Assembly: GCF_024764775.1 (NCBI RefSeq)
Contig: NZ_JALIGC010000032.1
Span: 1-64,000, forward strand
Reading direction: 5' to 3'
Length of the DNA: 64,000 nucleotides
Source: Scandinavium manionii
GTDB lineage: Bacteria; Pseudomonadota; Gammaproteobacteria; Enterobacterales; Enterobacteriaceae
How positions within the stretch are numbered: position 1 is the stretch's first letter; every line of letters starts with the position of its first letter. A program made the position numbers and the translations under genes. Below the pieces are notes generated by a model. That model searched no databases, had not been told where the DNA came from, and saw only the letters and a program-made list of their open reading frames with translations. Below are positions 51,722 through 60,140 of the stretch, piece after piece.

Positions 51722-52723
51722 ATGATTCATAAAGACCTGCCCCTGACAGACATTCACCGCCACCTTGACGGCAACATTCGCGCACAAACCATCCTTGAAC
51801 TTGGTCGCCAGCATAATATTGCGCTTCCTGCTTCCACTCTTGACGCTCTGCGCCCGCACGTGCAGGTCACCAGCCTTGAGCCTGATCTTGTCAGCTTCCT
51901 GAGTAAACTCGACTGGGGCGTGAAAGTGCTGGCGGATCTCGACGCCTGTCGTCGCGTTGCCTACGAAAACATTGAAGATGCTGCACAAAACGGCCTGCAC
52001 TACGTTGAGCTGCGTTTTTCCCCGGGCTATATGGCGATGGCGCACAACCTGCCGGTGGCTGGCGTGGTAGAAGCGGTGATCGCTGGGGTAAAACAGGGCT
52101 GTCGTGACTTCCCGGTGCAGGCGAACCTGATTGGCATCATGAGTCGTACCTTTGGTGAAACTGCCTGCGAACAGGAGCTCAATGCCCTGCTCGCCCATCG
52201 CGACAGTATCACCGCGCTGGATTTGGCTGGTGATGAACTGGGTTTCCCTGGCAGCCTGTTCCTCAATCATTTCAATCGCGCACGTGACGCGGGCTGGCGT
52301 ATCACCGTCCATGCGGGCGAAGCGGCTGGTCCGGAAAGCATCTGGCAGGCAATTCGTGAGCTGGGCGCGGAGCGTATCGGCCACGGTGTGAAGGCAGTAG
52401 AAGATCGCGCCCTGATGGATTTCCTCGCAGAGCAGCGCATTGGCATTGAATCCTGTCTGACCTCCAACATTCAGACCAGCACCGTGCCGTCGCTTGAGCG
52501 TCATCCTCTGAAGATTTTCCTGGAACATGGCGTGCTGGCATCGCTGAACACCGACGACCCGGCAGTTCAGGGAATCGATATTATTCACGAGTATGAAATC
52601 GCGGCCCCGGCGGCTGGCCTAACAGCTGCGCAGATTCGTCAGGCGCAGATTAACGGCCTGGAAATTGCGTTCCTGTCTGCGCAGGAGAAACAGGCGTTAA
52701 TTCAGAAAGTAAAAGCAGCTTAA
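51722..52723 (+). CDS. add: adenosine deaminase
   Basis: Zinc enzyme that converts adenosine and deoxyadenosine to inosine forms in purine salvage. The 333 residues have DIHRHLDGN (zinc histidines 12 and 14 type), VHAGEAAG, RIGHGV and SLNTDDPAV with the paired aspartates. Length as in E. coli. Its own promoter lies after malY. Confidence 0.96.
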   Translation: MIHKDLPLTDIHRHLDGNIRAQTILELGRQHNIALPASTLDALRPHVQVTSLEPDLVSFLSKLDWGVKVLADLDACRRVAYENIEDAAQNGLHYVELRFSPGYMAMAHNLPVAGVVEAVIAGVKQGCRDFPVQANLIGIMSRTFGETACEQELNALLAHRDSITALDLAGDELGFPGSLFLNHFNRARDAGWRITVHAGEAAGPESIWQAIRELGAERIGHGVKAVEDRALMDFLAEQRIGIESCLTSNIQTSTVPSLERHPLKIFLEHGVLASLNTDDPAVQGIDIIHEYEIAAPAAGLTAAQIRQAQINGLEIAFLSAQEKQALIQKVKAA

Positions 52724-52729
52724 AAAAAC

Positions 52730-52802
52730 GCCCGGCGGCGCGCTACTTGTCAGGCCTACATTTCACACTTGTAGACCCGCGCAAGCGCAGCGCCGCCGGG
52801 CA
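52730..52802. repeat. REP/BIME-type repeat
   Basis: GCCCGGCGGCGCGCTACTTG on the left mirrors CAAGCGCAGCGCCGCCGGGC on the right, between convergent add and ydgJ. The clearest of the three copies in the window. Confidence 0.85.
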
Positions 52803-52814
52803 CTGGAATCACTA

Positions 52815-53855
52815 TCAAGTCAAACTGAGCGTCGAACGATGTTTCGCTGATTCAATCCCCAGCTCAATCAATTCCATAATCTGAATCGCCTGGCTGGCCG
52901 GAACCGGGTTCTCACCGCTGCCGTTCAGCGCATCGCGGATACCCGCGTAGTACGCCGGATAGTTGCCCGGCACCGTCAGCCACGTTTCTTCTGTACGCTC
53001 ATCACCGTCCACACGCGTGACAACGCCATCGCGCATGTCGTATCCCCAATCCTCTTGCGGCAGACGTTCACCATTTTTCAGGCGTTCTTCCTGCGGGTCC
53101 AGACCATACTTCACATAGCTTGCGCGGGTGCCGTGCACGATATAACGTGCAGACTCCGCCGCCGCCAGCAACGTGCCGTGCAGAACCACACGACGCTGTG
53201 GATAGGTCAGAACGGCATGAAAATAATCCGTGGACTGCGCGCCAGGACGTAACTGCGCCAGATCGACCGTCAGGCTGACCGGCAGGCCGAACAGATTTAC
53301 CACCTGGTCGAGCAGATGCGGAGCCAGATCGTACCAGATGCCGCTGCCCGGACCGCCCTGTTCACGCCAGCGGTTACGCACTTCCGGACGATAGCGGTCA
53401 AAATGCGATTCAAAGAAAGTCACTTCCCCGAGGGTACCGTCGGCAATTAATGCCTTCACGGTCAGAAAATCGCTGTCCCAGCGGCGGTTGTGGAATACGG
53501 AAAGCAGTCGGCCCAGGCTGCGGGCTAACGCATCCAGCTCACGCGCTTGTGACAACGTCACGGTAAACGGTTTGTCCACTACCACGTGTTTTCCCGCTTC
53601 CAGCGCGGCTTTAGCCAGCGGGAAATGAGTATCGTTAGGCGTAGGAATAACAATCAAATCGATGCTGGGATCGTTGAAGAGATGCTTTGGTTCAGAGACG
53701 ACTTTCACGCCCGGCCAGTCCACTTTCACCTTCGCTTCATCACTACTGGAAACAGCCGCCAGTTCCATGCCCGGCGTACCGCTGATCAGCGGCGCGTGGA
53801 AGGTTTTACTCGCGTAGCCATAGCCTATTAATCCGACCCGAATAGTGTCACTCAT
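52815..53855 (-). CDS. ydgJ: YdgJ, Gfo/Idh/MocA-type oxidoreductase
   Basis: NAD(P)-dependent oxidoreductase of unknown substrate, 346 residues. The N-terminal Rossmann domain has GLIGYGYASKTFH and PTPNDTH; the family motif DKPFTVT marks the substrate site lysine; the second domain starts near 125. Place beside add as in E. coli. Confidence 0.92.
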   Translation of the reverse strand: MSDTIRVGLIGYGYASKTFHAPLISGTPGMELAAVSSSDEAKVKVDWPGVKVVSEPKHLFNDPSIDLIVIPTPNDTHFPLAKAALEAGKHVVVDKPFTVTLSQARELDALARSLGRLLSVFHNRRWDSDFLTVKALIADGTLGEVTFFESHFDRYRPEVRNRWREQGGPGSGIWYDLAPHLLDQVVNLFGLPVSLTVDLAQLRPGAQSTDYFHAVLTYPQRRVVLHGTLLAAAESARYIVHGTRASYVKYGLDPQEERLKNGERLPQEDWGYDMRDGVVTRVDGDERTEETWLTVPGNYPAYYAGIRDALNGSGENPVPASQAIQIMELIELGIESAKHRSTLSLT

Positions 53856-54067
53856 GTTATCGCCCTCATCTGTGAATGTCCGTCATTTCACAACATATGC
53901 AGGTTGCTCACAACCCATTATTAACATAATCGCCCTTCCGCCAGTACGAGCGCTGTAACTTTCAGCTGCTGGTGAAAAAATCCGCAAGATTGTTCCGCAA
54001 CGCCCTGGCCCGAAAGCCGTGTTCCTGGTAATATTTCGCCCCTGGATAATTTTGGACATTGATTGTT

Positions 54068-54208
54068 ATGACTATGGTATTTAATCGCATCGTCGAGCTG
54101 GTGGGCTGGATTGTGCTTGGGGTGTGCGTTTTGCTGCTCATTGCAGCGCATCATATTGATAATTACCAGCCACCAGAGCAGCCTGTTGCGGCACAGCCGC
54201 ATAAGTAA
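54068..54208 (+). CDS. blr: small membrane protein Blr
   Basis: Tiny single-helix membrane protein that in E. coli affects beta-lactam resistance and sits at the division septum. The product is 46 residues from the ATG at 54068 (44 from 54074): a short N terminus, a membrane helix (ELVGWIVLGVCVLLLIAAHH) and the conserved tail HIDNYQPPEQP. Position between ydgJ and cnu agrees with E. coli. The ribosome site is weak, so the exact start is unsure. Confidence 0.88.
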   Translation: MTMVFNRIVELVGWIVLGVCVLLLIAAHHIDNYQPPEQPVAAQPHK

Positions 54209-54318
54209 ACGCCAGAAAGTGACCTCGGTCGCAACTATGTAACCGGTTTCTGAAACCGGTTGCAGACCCATATCCTCACTCCTTACACTGGACTTATCTC
54301 ATCGATAAGGAGCGTGTA

Positions 54319-55719
54319 ATGGCTGTATTTCCGAAAGACTTTCTCTGGGGCGCTGCAACCGCCGCGTATCAGGTTGAAGGCGCGCATAACGAAGATGGCA
54401 AAGGACTTTCCATCTGGGACGTATTCTCTCATCTTCCCGGTACGACCTGGCAGGACACCAATGGCGACGTCGCCGTAGATCACTACCACCGCATGCAGGA
54501 AGACGTGGCGCTGATGGCCGAAATGGGCCTGCAAAGCTACCGATTTTCCATCTCCTGGCCTCGCCTGCTTCCAAACGGGCGCGGTACCGTCAACGAAGCC
54601 GGGGTCAAGTTTTACAGTGATTTGATAGACACCCTGCTGGCGCACAACATCGTGCCAATGATTACCCTTTACCACTGGGATCTGCCGCAGGCCTTGCAGG
54701 ATGAAGGCGGCTGGGAAGTACGCTCGACGGCACATGCCTTCGAAGAGTACGCGCGCCTGTGTTATTCGCGCTACGGCGACCGCGTTAAGCTGTGGGCGAC
54801 CTTCAACGAAACCATCGTATTTATCGGCCATGGCTACATTACTGGCAGCCATCCGCCTTCCGTGCGTGACCCGGCGAGAGCCGTTCAGGCCTGCCACCAG
54901 GTCTTTATCGCTCATGCGCTGGCGGTGAAAGCCTTCCGCGAAATGAACGTTCAGGGCGAGATCGGTTTTGTGAACGTGCTGCAACCGCACACCGCGCTGA
55001 CCAACAGCCCGGAAGACCGTATTGCCACAGAAATTGCCGATGCCATTCATACCCACTGGCTGTACGACCCGGTATTGAAAGGCCATTACCCGGAAACGTT
55101 GCTAGCGCAAACCCAGGCGCTGTGGGACGTGCCCCGCTTTGAGCCAGGCGATGACGAACTGCTGCGCAACAACATCTGCGACTTTATCGGCCTGAACTAT
55201 TATCGCCGTGAAACCGTAGTCGCCAACCCGGGTGAAACCAAAACCGCCAGCAATCACAACGGTGAACCGAACAGCGGCGCGGAATTCGGCTTTAAAGACT
55301 TGTTTAAATTCGTCCGCAATCCGGATGGCGTTTATACCGACTGGGACTGGGAAATCTGGCCACAGGGGTTAACTGACGGCATCATGATGATCAAAGAACG
55401 CTATGGCGATATTCCGATGTACATCACCGAAAATGGCCTCGGGGCAAAAGACCCGATTATTGACGGGGAAATTGTCGACGAGCCGCGAATCGACTATTTG
55501 CGCATGCATATCGACGCAATGGAAAAAGCCATGGCGCTGGGCGCTGATGTTCGCGGATATTATCCGTGGTCATTTATCGATTTATTGAGCTGGCTGAATG
55601 GCTACAAAAAACAGTACGGTTTTGTTTATGTTGATCATCAGCAAAACCTGGCCCGTAAGCGTAAAAAGAGCTTCTTCTGGTATCAAAACGTGATTGCCAC
55701 TCGCGGTGAACAGCGTTAA
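54319..55719 (+). CDS. GH1 glycosidase, probable 6-phospho-beta-glucosidase
   Basis: A 466-residue glycoside hydrolase family 1 enzyme. Acid/base E164 is in TFNE and nucleophile E371 in ITENG. The S424, K431, Y433 set in LLSWLNGYKKQYGF has the spacing (7 and 9) of the phosphate-binding triad of 6-phospho-glycosidases, where ordinary beta-glucosidases have a glutamate for the serine. It would act on sugars phosphorylated during PTS uptake, but no PTS gene adjoins it. It is inserted between blr and cnu relative to E. coli. Confidence 0.85.
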   Translation: MAVFPKDFLWGAATAAYQVEGAHNEDGKGLSIWDVFSHLPGTTWQDTNGDVAVDHYHRMQEDVALMAEMGLQSYRFSISWPRLLPNGRGTVNEAGVKFYSDLIDTLLAHNIVPMITLYHWDLPQALQDEGGWEVRSTAHAFEEYARLCYSRYGDRVKLWATFNETIVFIGHGYITGSHPPSVRDPARAVQACHQVFIAHALAVKAFREMNVQGEIGFVNVLQPHTALTNSPEDRIATEIADAIHTHWLYDPVLKGHYPETLLAQTQALWDVPRFEPGDDELLRNNICDFIGLNYYRRETVVANPGETKTASNHNGEPNSGAEFGFKDLFKFVRNPDGVYTDWDWEIWPQGLTDGIMMIKERYGDIPMYITENGLGAKDPIIDGEIVDEPRIDYLRMHIDAMEKAMALGADVRGYYPWSFIDLLSWLNGYKKQYGFVYVDHQQNLARKRKKSFFWYQNVIATRGEQR

Positions 55720-55727
55720 TCTTCCTC

Positions 55728-55751
55728 ACCAGGCGCCGTCCGGTGCCTGGT
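55728..55751 (+). terminator. terminator of the GH1 gene
   Basis: ACCAGGC and GCCTGGT enclose a GC-rich inner hairpin, with a weak ATTTA tail, nine bases past the stop. Confidence 0.7.
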
Positions 55752-55945
55752 ATTTAGCTTAGAAAACTCTTAATTTAAATTTAACAGCAACAGAATGACG
55801 TTCTGTGCTTGTTTTTGATATTTTTAGCCTAAATAATCCATGCAAATCTTATCGCCTGATTCCCTTACCCTGACTGGCGAAGATTGCCCTCACCAGGTTA
55901 TTTTTACCTAATAAATACAACATTATAAAATGGAAGATCGCTAAT

Positions 55946-56161
55946 ATGACCGTTCAGGATTATTTATTAAAATTCCGAAAGATCAGTTCTCTTGAGAGTC
56001 TGGAAAAACTTTTTGACCATCTTAATTACTCGCTGACGGATACCCAGGAAATCGTGAATATGTATCGCGCGGCCGATCATCGTCGTGCAGAACTGGTTTC
56101 AGGCGGGCGTCTGTACGATGTAGGCCAGGTGCCAAAGACCGTCTGGCGCTACGTGCAATAA
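55946..56161 (+). CDS. cnu: Cnu, Hha-family nucleoid modulator
   Basis: Small partner of H-NS and StpA in silencing of AT-rich genes; also called YdgT. The 71 residues are nearly the E. coli sequence (MTVQDYLLKFRKISSLESLE, then DHRRAELVSGGRLYD). It is also named for binding the 26-base cnb site at oriC in E. coli. Confidence 0.96.
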   Translation: MTVQDYLLKFRKISSLESLEKLFDHLNYSLTDTQEIVNMYRAADHRRAELVSGGRLYDVGQVPKTVWRYVQ

Positions 56162-56236
56162 AGACTGTTTTCTCACGCGTCAGTTGCTTATACTTCTCGC
56201 CCTGCATTTTTGATTGACGCTGATTCTGGAGAAGTA

Positions 56237-56680
56237 ATGTCCGCTGAACCGACGGAAGAACGTATTGGTGGCTGGCTACTCGCCCCGCTGGCATGGCTCA
56301 TTGTGGCCTTACTCAGCGCTTCGCTGGCGGTCCTGTTGTACGCCGGCGTGCTATTGTCGCCTGCCGCACGTTCGAATCTGGCCGCTTTAACAACGACCAA
56401 TTTAAGTCTGTGGCTACTGTCTTTGGTTTTTGCAATCGGCATGTGGTGTTACACCCTGTGGCTAACCGCGGCATTCTTTAAACGCCGGAAGCTGGTGCCT
56501 AAGCATTATATTATCTGGCTGCTGATTTCAGTGCTGCTGGCGGTGAAAGCCTTTGCCTTCGCGCCGGTGTCTGATGCCCTCGCATTACGCCAGCTGCTGT
56601 TCCCGTTACTGGCCACCGCGCTGCTGGTTCCGTATTTCAAGCGTTCAGAGCGCGTGAAGCGGACCTTCATCAAGCCGTAA
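56237..56680 (+). CDS. ydgK: YdgK, DUF2569 inner-membrane protein
   Basis: A 147-residue protein with four predicted membrane helices and the family start RIGGWLLAPLAWLI. The ATG at 56237 has GGAGAAG in front. Function unknown; it precedes rsxA by 76 bases. Confidence 0.88.
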   Translation: MSAEPTEERIGGWLLAPLAWLIVALLSASLAVLLYAGVLLSPAARSNLAALTTTNLSLWLLSLVFAIGMWCYTLWLTAAFFKRRKLVPKHYIIWLLISVLLAVKAFAFAPVSDALALRQLLFPLLATALLVPYFKRSERVKRTFIKP

Positions 56681-56756
56681 TAACCCTACAGATAATCTGT
56701 TGTCGCCTGCTGCGGTTTGACCGATAATAGGCGGCTTTTTTCGTTCCAGGTCCAAT

Positions 56757-57338
56757 ATGACTGATTACCTGCTGCTCTTTATCGGCACCGTCCTTGTTAA
56801 TAACTTCGTTTTGGTGAAGTTCCTTGGGCTGTGTCCGTTTATGGGCGTTTCCAAAAAACTGGAAACGGCCATGGGGATGGGTCTCGCCACCACCTTCGTG
56901 ATGACGCTTGCGTCGGTTTGCGCGTGGCTGATTGACACATGGATCCTCATTCCGCTTAATCTGATTTACCTGCGCACGCTGGCCTTTATTCTGGTCATCG
57001 CTGTGGTAGTGCAGTTCACCGAAATGGTGGTGCGTAAAACCAGCCCTGCGCTTTATCGTCTGCTCGGGATTTTTCTGCCGCTGATAACCACCAACTGTGC
57101 GGTACTCGGCGTGGCGCTGTTGAATATCAACCTTGGGCATAATTTCCTGCAATCGGCGCTGTACGGTTTCTCTGCGGCGGTCGGTTTTTCGCTGGTCATG
57201 GTGCTGTTCGCGGCGATTCGTGAACGCCTCGTGGTGGCCGATGTGCCTGCCCCATTCCGCGGGAACGCCATTGCGCTGATCACAGCCGGTCTGATGTCGT
57301 TGGCCTTTATGGGCTTTACTGGTTTGGTGAAGTTGTAA
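56757..57338 (+). CDS. rsxA: electron transport complex subunit RsxA
   Basis: First membrane subunit of the Rsx (Rnf-like) complex, which uses NADH and ion flow to keep SoxR reduced. The 193 residues form six helices, with the paired sequence marks LVNNFVLVKFLGLCPFMG and TTNCAVLGVA, where conserved cysteines may hold an iron-sulfur centre inside the membrane. Starts the rsxABCDGE-nth operon and ends in a TAATG overlap with rsxB. Confidence 0.96.
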   Translation: MTDYLLLFIGTVLVNNFVLVKFLGLCPFMGVSKKLETAMGMGLATTFVMTLASVCAWLIDTWILIPLNLIYLRTLAFILVIAVVVQFTEMVVRKTSPALYRLLGIFLPLITTNCAVLGVALLNINLGHNFLQSALYGFSAAVGFSLVMVLFAAIRERLVVADVPAPFRGNAIALITAGLMSLAFMGFTGLVKL

Positions 57339-57916
57339 TGACGTTAGTGTGGATTGCCATCGCTGCCCTCAGCCTGTTAGGCCTGATTTTTGGCGGCATT
57401 CTCGGATACGCTTCGCGCCGTTTTGCGGTCGAGGACGATCCGGTGGTGGAAAAAATTGATGAAATCTTGCCTCAGAGCCAGTGCGGTCAGTGTGGATACC
57501 CCGGCTGTCGCCCCTACGCAGAAGCCGTAGGTGCCCAGGGCGAGAAAATCAACCGCTGTGCGCCAGGCGGCGAAGCGGTGATGTTGAAAATCGCCACGCT
57601 GCTTAACGTAGAACCGCAGCCTATCGATGGCGACGAACAGGCCGTGGAGCCGGTGCGCATGATTGCGGTTATCGACGAACCGAACTGCATCGGCTGCACC
57701 AAATGCATTCAGGCCTGCCCGGTGGATGCCATCGTTGGCGCCACCCGCGCCATGCACACCGTGGTCACCGACCTGTGCACCGGCTGTAATCTCTGCGTCG
57801 CCCCGTGCCCGACGCAGTGTATCGAATTAATTCCGGTCGCAGAGACGACCGAGAGCTGGAAGTGGGATCTGCAAACCATTCCAGTCCGTATCATTCCAGT
57901 GGAACACCATGCTTAA
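57338..57916 (+). CDS. rsxB: electron transport complex subunit RsxB
   Basis: Iron-sulfur subunit with an N-terminal membrane anchor. The 192 residues hold a cluster motif QCGQCGYPGCRPYA with a fourth cysteine in NRCAPGG, and two ferredoxin-type [4Fe-4S] motifs, CIGCTKCIQACPVD and CTGCNLCVAPCPTQ. It overlaps rsxC by eight bases. Confidence 0.97.
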   Translation: MTLVWIAIAALSLLGLIFGGILGYASRRFAVEDDPVVEKIDEILPQSQCGQCGYPGCRPYAEAVGAQGEKINRCAPGGEAVMLKIATLLNVEPQPIDGDEQAVEPVRMIAVIDEPNCIGCTKCIQACPVDAIVGATRAMHTVVTDLCTGCNLCVAPCPTQCIELIPVAETTESWKWDLQTIPVRIIPVEHHA

Positions 57917-60140
57917 GTTATTTTCCGCGTTCAGAAAGGACAAAATCTGGGACTTCGACGGGGGCATTCATCCTCCGGAAATGAAGACTCAGTCTAATGG
58001 CACGCCCCTGCGCCAGGTTCCTCTTGCGCAGCGTTATGTCATTCCGCTGAAACAGCATATCGGTGCCGAAGGCGAACTGGCCGTGAGTGCTGGCGATAGC
58101 GTTTTGCGCGGCCAGCCGTTGACCCGTGGCTGGGGCCGTATGCTGCCGGTACACGCGCCAACGTCCGGGACTGTTATCGCCATTGCGCCCCACTCCACCG
58201 CCCATCCTTCTGCATTAGCCGAAATGAGCGTGATTATCGAAGCCGACGGCGACGACTGCTGGATTGAACGCGATGGCTGGAACGACTGGCAGAACCGCAG
58301 CCGCGAAGAACTTATCGAACGCATTCATGATTTCGGCGTTGCCGGACTCGGTGGCGCAGGTTTCCCGACCGGTACCAAGCTAAAAGGCGGCGGCGATAAA
58401 ATCGACACGCTGATCATCAACGCCGCGGAATGCGAGCCTTATATCACCGCCGATGACCGCCTGATGCAGGATTGCGCTGCGCAAATCATCGACGGCATTC
58501 GCATTCTGGCGCGTATTCTGCAGCCGAAAGAAGTATTGATCGGCGTCGAAGACAATAAGCCGCAGGCCATTTCGATGATGCGAGCGGTGCTGGCCGATGC
58601 ACATGGCATCAGCCTGCGGGTGATCCCAACCAAATATCCGTCTGGCGGTGCAAAACAGCTGACGCAGATCCTTACTGGCAAACAGGTTCCTCACGGCGGG
58701 CGTTCCTCTGACATTGGCGTACTGATGCAAAACGTCGGCACGGCCTTCGCGGTTAAGCGCGCCGTTATCGACGGTGAACCGCTGACCGAACGCGTCGTTA
58801 CCCTGACCGGTGAGTCCGTTTCCCGGCCAGGTAACGTCTGGGCGCGACTGGGTACGCCGGTGCGTCATCTGCTGGAAGACGCCGGTTTCTGCCCGAGCCC
58901 GGAGCAAATGGTGATTATGGGCGGCCCGCTGATGGGCTTTACCCTGCCATGGCTCGATGTGCCGGTGGTTAAAATCACCAACTGTTTGCTGGCGCCTTCC
59001 CCACGCGAGATGGGTGAACCGGAAGAAGAACAGAGCTGTATTCGCTGTAGCGCCTGTGCCGATTCCTGCCCGGCAGATTTGCTGCCCCAGCAGCTGTACT
59101 GGTTCAGCAAAGGCCAGCAGCACGACAAAGCCACCGCGCACAATCTGGCCGACTGCATCGAATGCGGCGCCTGTGCGTGGGTATGTCCGAGCAATATCCC
59201 TCTGGTGCAGTACTTCCGTCAGGAAAAGGCCGAAATCTCTGCCATCCAGCAGGAAGAAAAACGTGCGGCCGAGGCAAAAGCCCGTTTCGAAGCGCGTGCC
59301 GCACGACTCGAGCGTGACAAAGCCGCCCGCCTTGAGCGCCATAAACACTCTGCGGCACAGCCTGCTGCCCAGGATCAGGATGCGATTAACGCCGCCCTGA
59401 ACCGTGTGCGTGATAAGCAAAAACAGGCAACGCAGCCTGTTGTCGTTCAGGCCGGTGTGCAGCCCGATAACAGCGCAGTGATTGCTGCACGCGAAGCTCG
59501 CAAGGCCCAGGCTCGCGCCGCTCAGGCAGAAAGGCGCCAGGCCGACAGCACCAGTGAAACGGTAAATGACGCAGCCGACCCGCGCAAAGCTGCCGTTGAA
59601 GCCGCCATTGCCCGAGCTAAAGCCCGTAAAGCGGAACAACAAACGACTGAAGCCCCTGCTGTAGAAGCCGCCGACCCGCGCAAAGCTGCCGTTGAAGCTG
59701 CCATTGCCCGTGCTAAAGCCCGTAAAGCGGAGCAACAAACGGCTGATGCCCCTGCTGTCGAAGCGGTTGACCCGCGCAAAGCTGCCGTTGAAGCCGCCAT
59801 TGCCCGTGCTAAAGCCCGTAAAGCGGAACAACAAACGACTGAAACCCCTGCTGTCGAAGCCGCCGACCCGCGCAAAGCTGCCGTTGAAGCCGCCATTGCC
59901 CGTGCTAAAGCCCGTAAAGCGGAGCAACAAACGACTGAAGCCCCTGCTGTCGAAGCGCTTGACCCGCGCAAAGCTGCCGTTGAAGCCGCCATTGCCCGTG
60001 CTAAAGCCCGTAAAGCGGCACAGCATGCAGCCAACGAGGCTGAGGCTGAAACCATTGATCCGCGTAAAGCCGCCGTTGAAGCGGCTATCGCCCGTGCGAA
60101 AGCACGCAAAGCAGAAAAACAGGCAGTAAACGAGGAATAA
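57909..60140 (+). CDS. rsxC: electron transport complex subunit RsxC
   Basis: NADH-oxidising subunit with FMN and iron-sulfur clusters. The 743 residues comprise the FMN/NADH domain (about 130-330; GLGGAGFPTGTKL), a SLBB-like region, two [4Fe-4S] motifs (CIRCSACADSCPAD and CIECGACAWVCPSN) and an alanine-, lysine- and arginine-rich tail ending in six 32-residue repeats (557-743). Tail length varies widely among enterobacteria, so the size is not unusual in itself. Confidence 0.96.
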   Translation: MLKLFSAFRKDKIWDFDGGIHPPEMKTQSNGTPLRQVPLAQRYVIPLKQHIGAEGELAVSAGDSVLRGQPLTRGWGRMLPVHAPTSGTVIAIAPHSTAHPSALAEMSVIIEADGDDCWIERDGWNDWQNRSREELIERIHDFGVAGLGGAGFPTGTKLKGGGDKIDTLIINAAECEPYITADDRLMQDCAAQIIDGIRILARILQPKEVLIGVEDNKPQAISMMRAVLADAHGISLRVIPTKYPSGGAKQLTQILTGKQVPHGGRSSDIGVLMQNVGTAFAVKRAVIDGEPLTERVVTLTGESVSRPGNVWARLGTPVRHLLEDAGFCPSPEQMVIMGGPLMGFTLPWLDVPVVKITNCLLAPSPREMGEPEEEQSCIRCSACADSCPADLLPQQLYWFSKGQQHDKATAHNLADCIECGACAWVCPSNIPLVQYFRQEKAEISAIQQEEKRAAEAKARFEARAARLERDKAARLERHKHSAAQPAAQDQDAINAALNRVRDKQKQATQPVVVQAGVQPDNSAVIAAREARKAQARAAQAERRQADSTSETVNDAADPRKAAVEAAIARAKARKAEQQTTEAPAVEAADPRKAAVEAAIARAKARKAEQQTADAPAVEAVDPRKAAVEAAIARAKARKAEQQTTETPAVEAADPRKAAVEAAIARAKARKAEQQTTEAPAVEALDPRKAAVEAAIARAKARKAAQHAANEAEAETIDPRKAAVEAAIARAKARKAEKQAVNEE
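59577..60137 (+). repeat. six tandem 96-base repeats inside rsxC
   Basis: Six copies of a unit starting DPRKAAVEAAIARAKARKA, period 32 residues. Copies 1-4 are almost identical in DNA, with changes mainly near EQQTTEAPAVEAA; copies 5 and 6 have diverged ends and other codons. The units are helical and strongly basic. Confidence 0.97.

Noticed and set aside
59577..60137. CRISPR-like regular repeats
   Set aside because: The repeats are coding, 96 bases long, with no spacers; they are the RsxC tail. No CRISPR array was seen anywhere.
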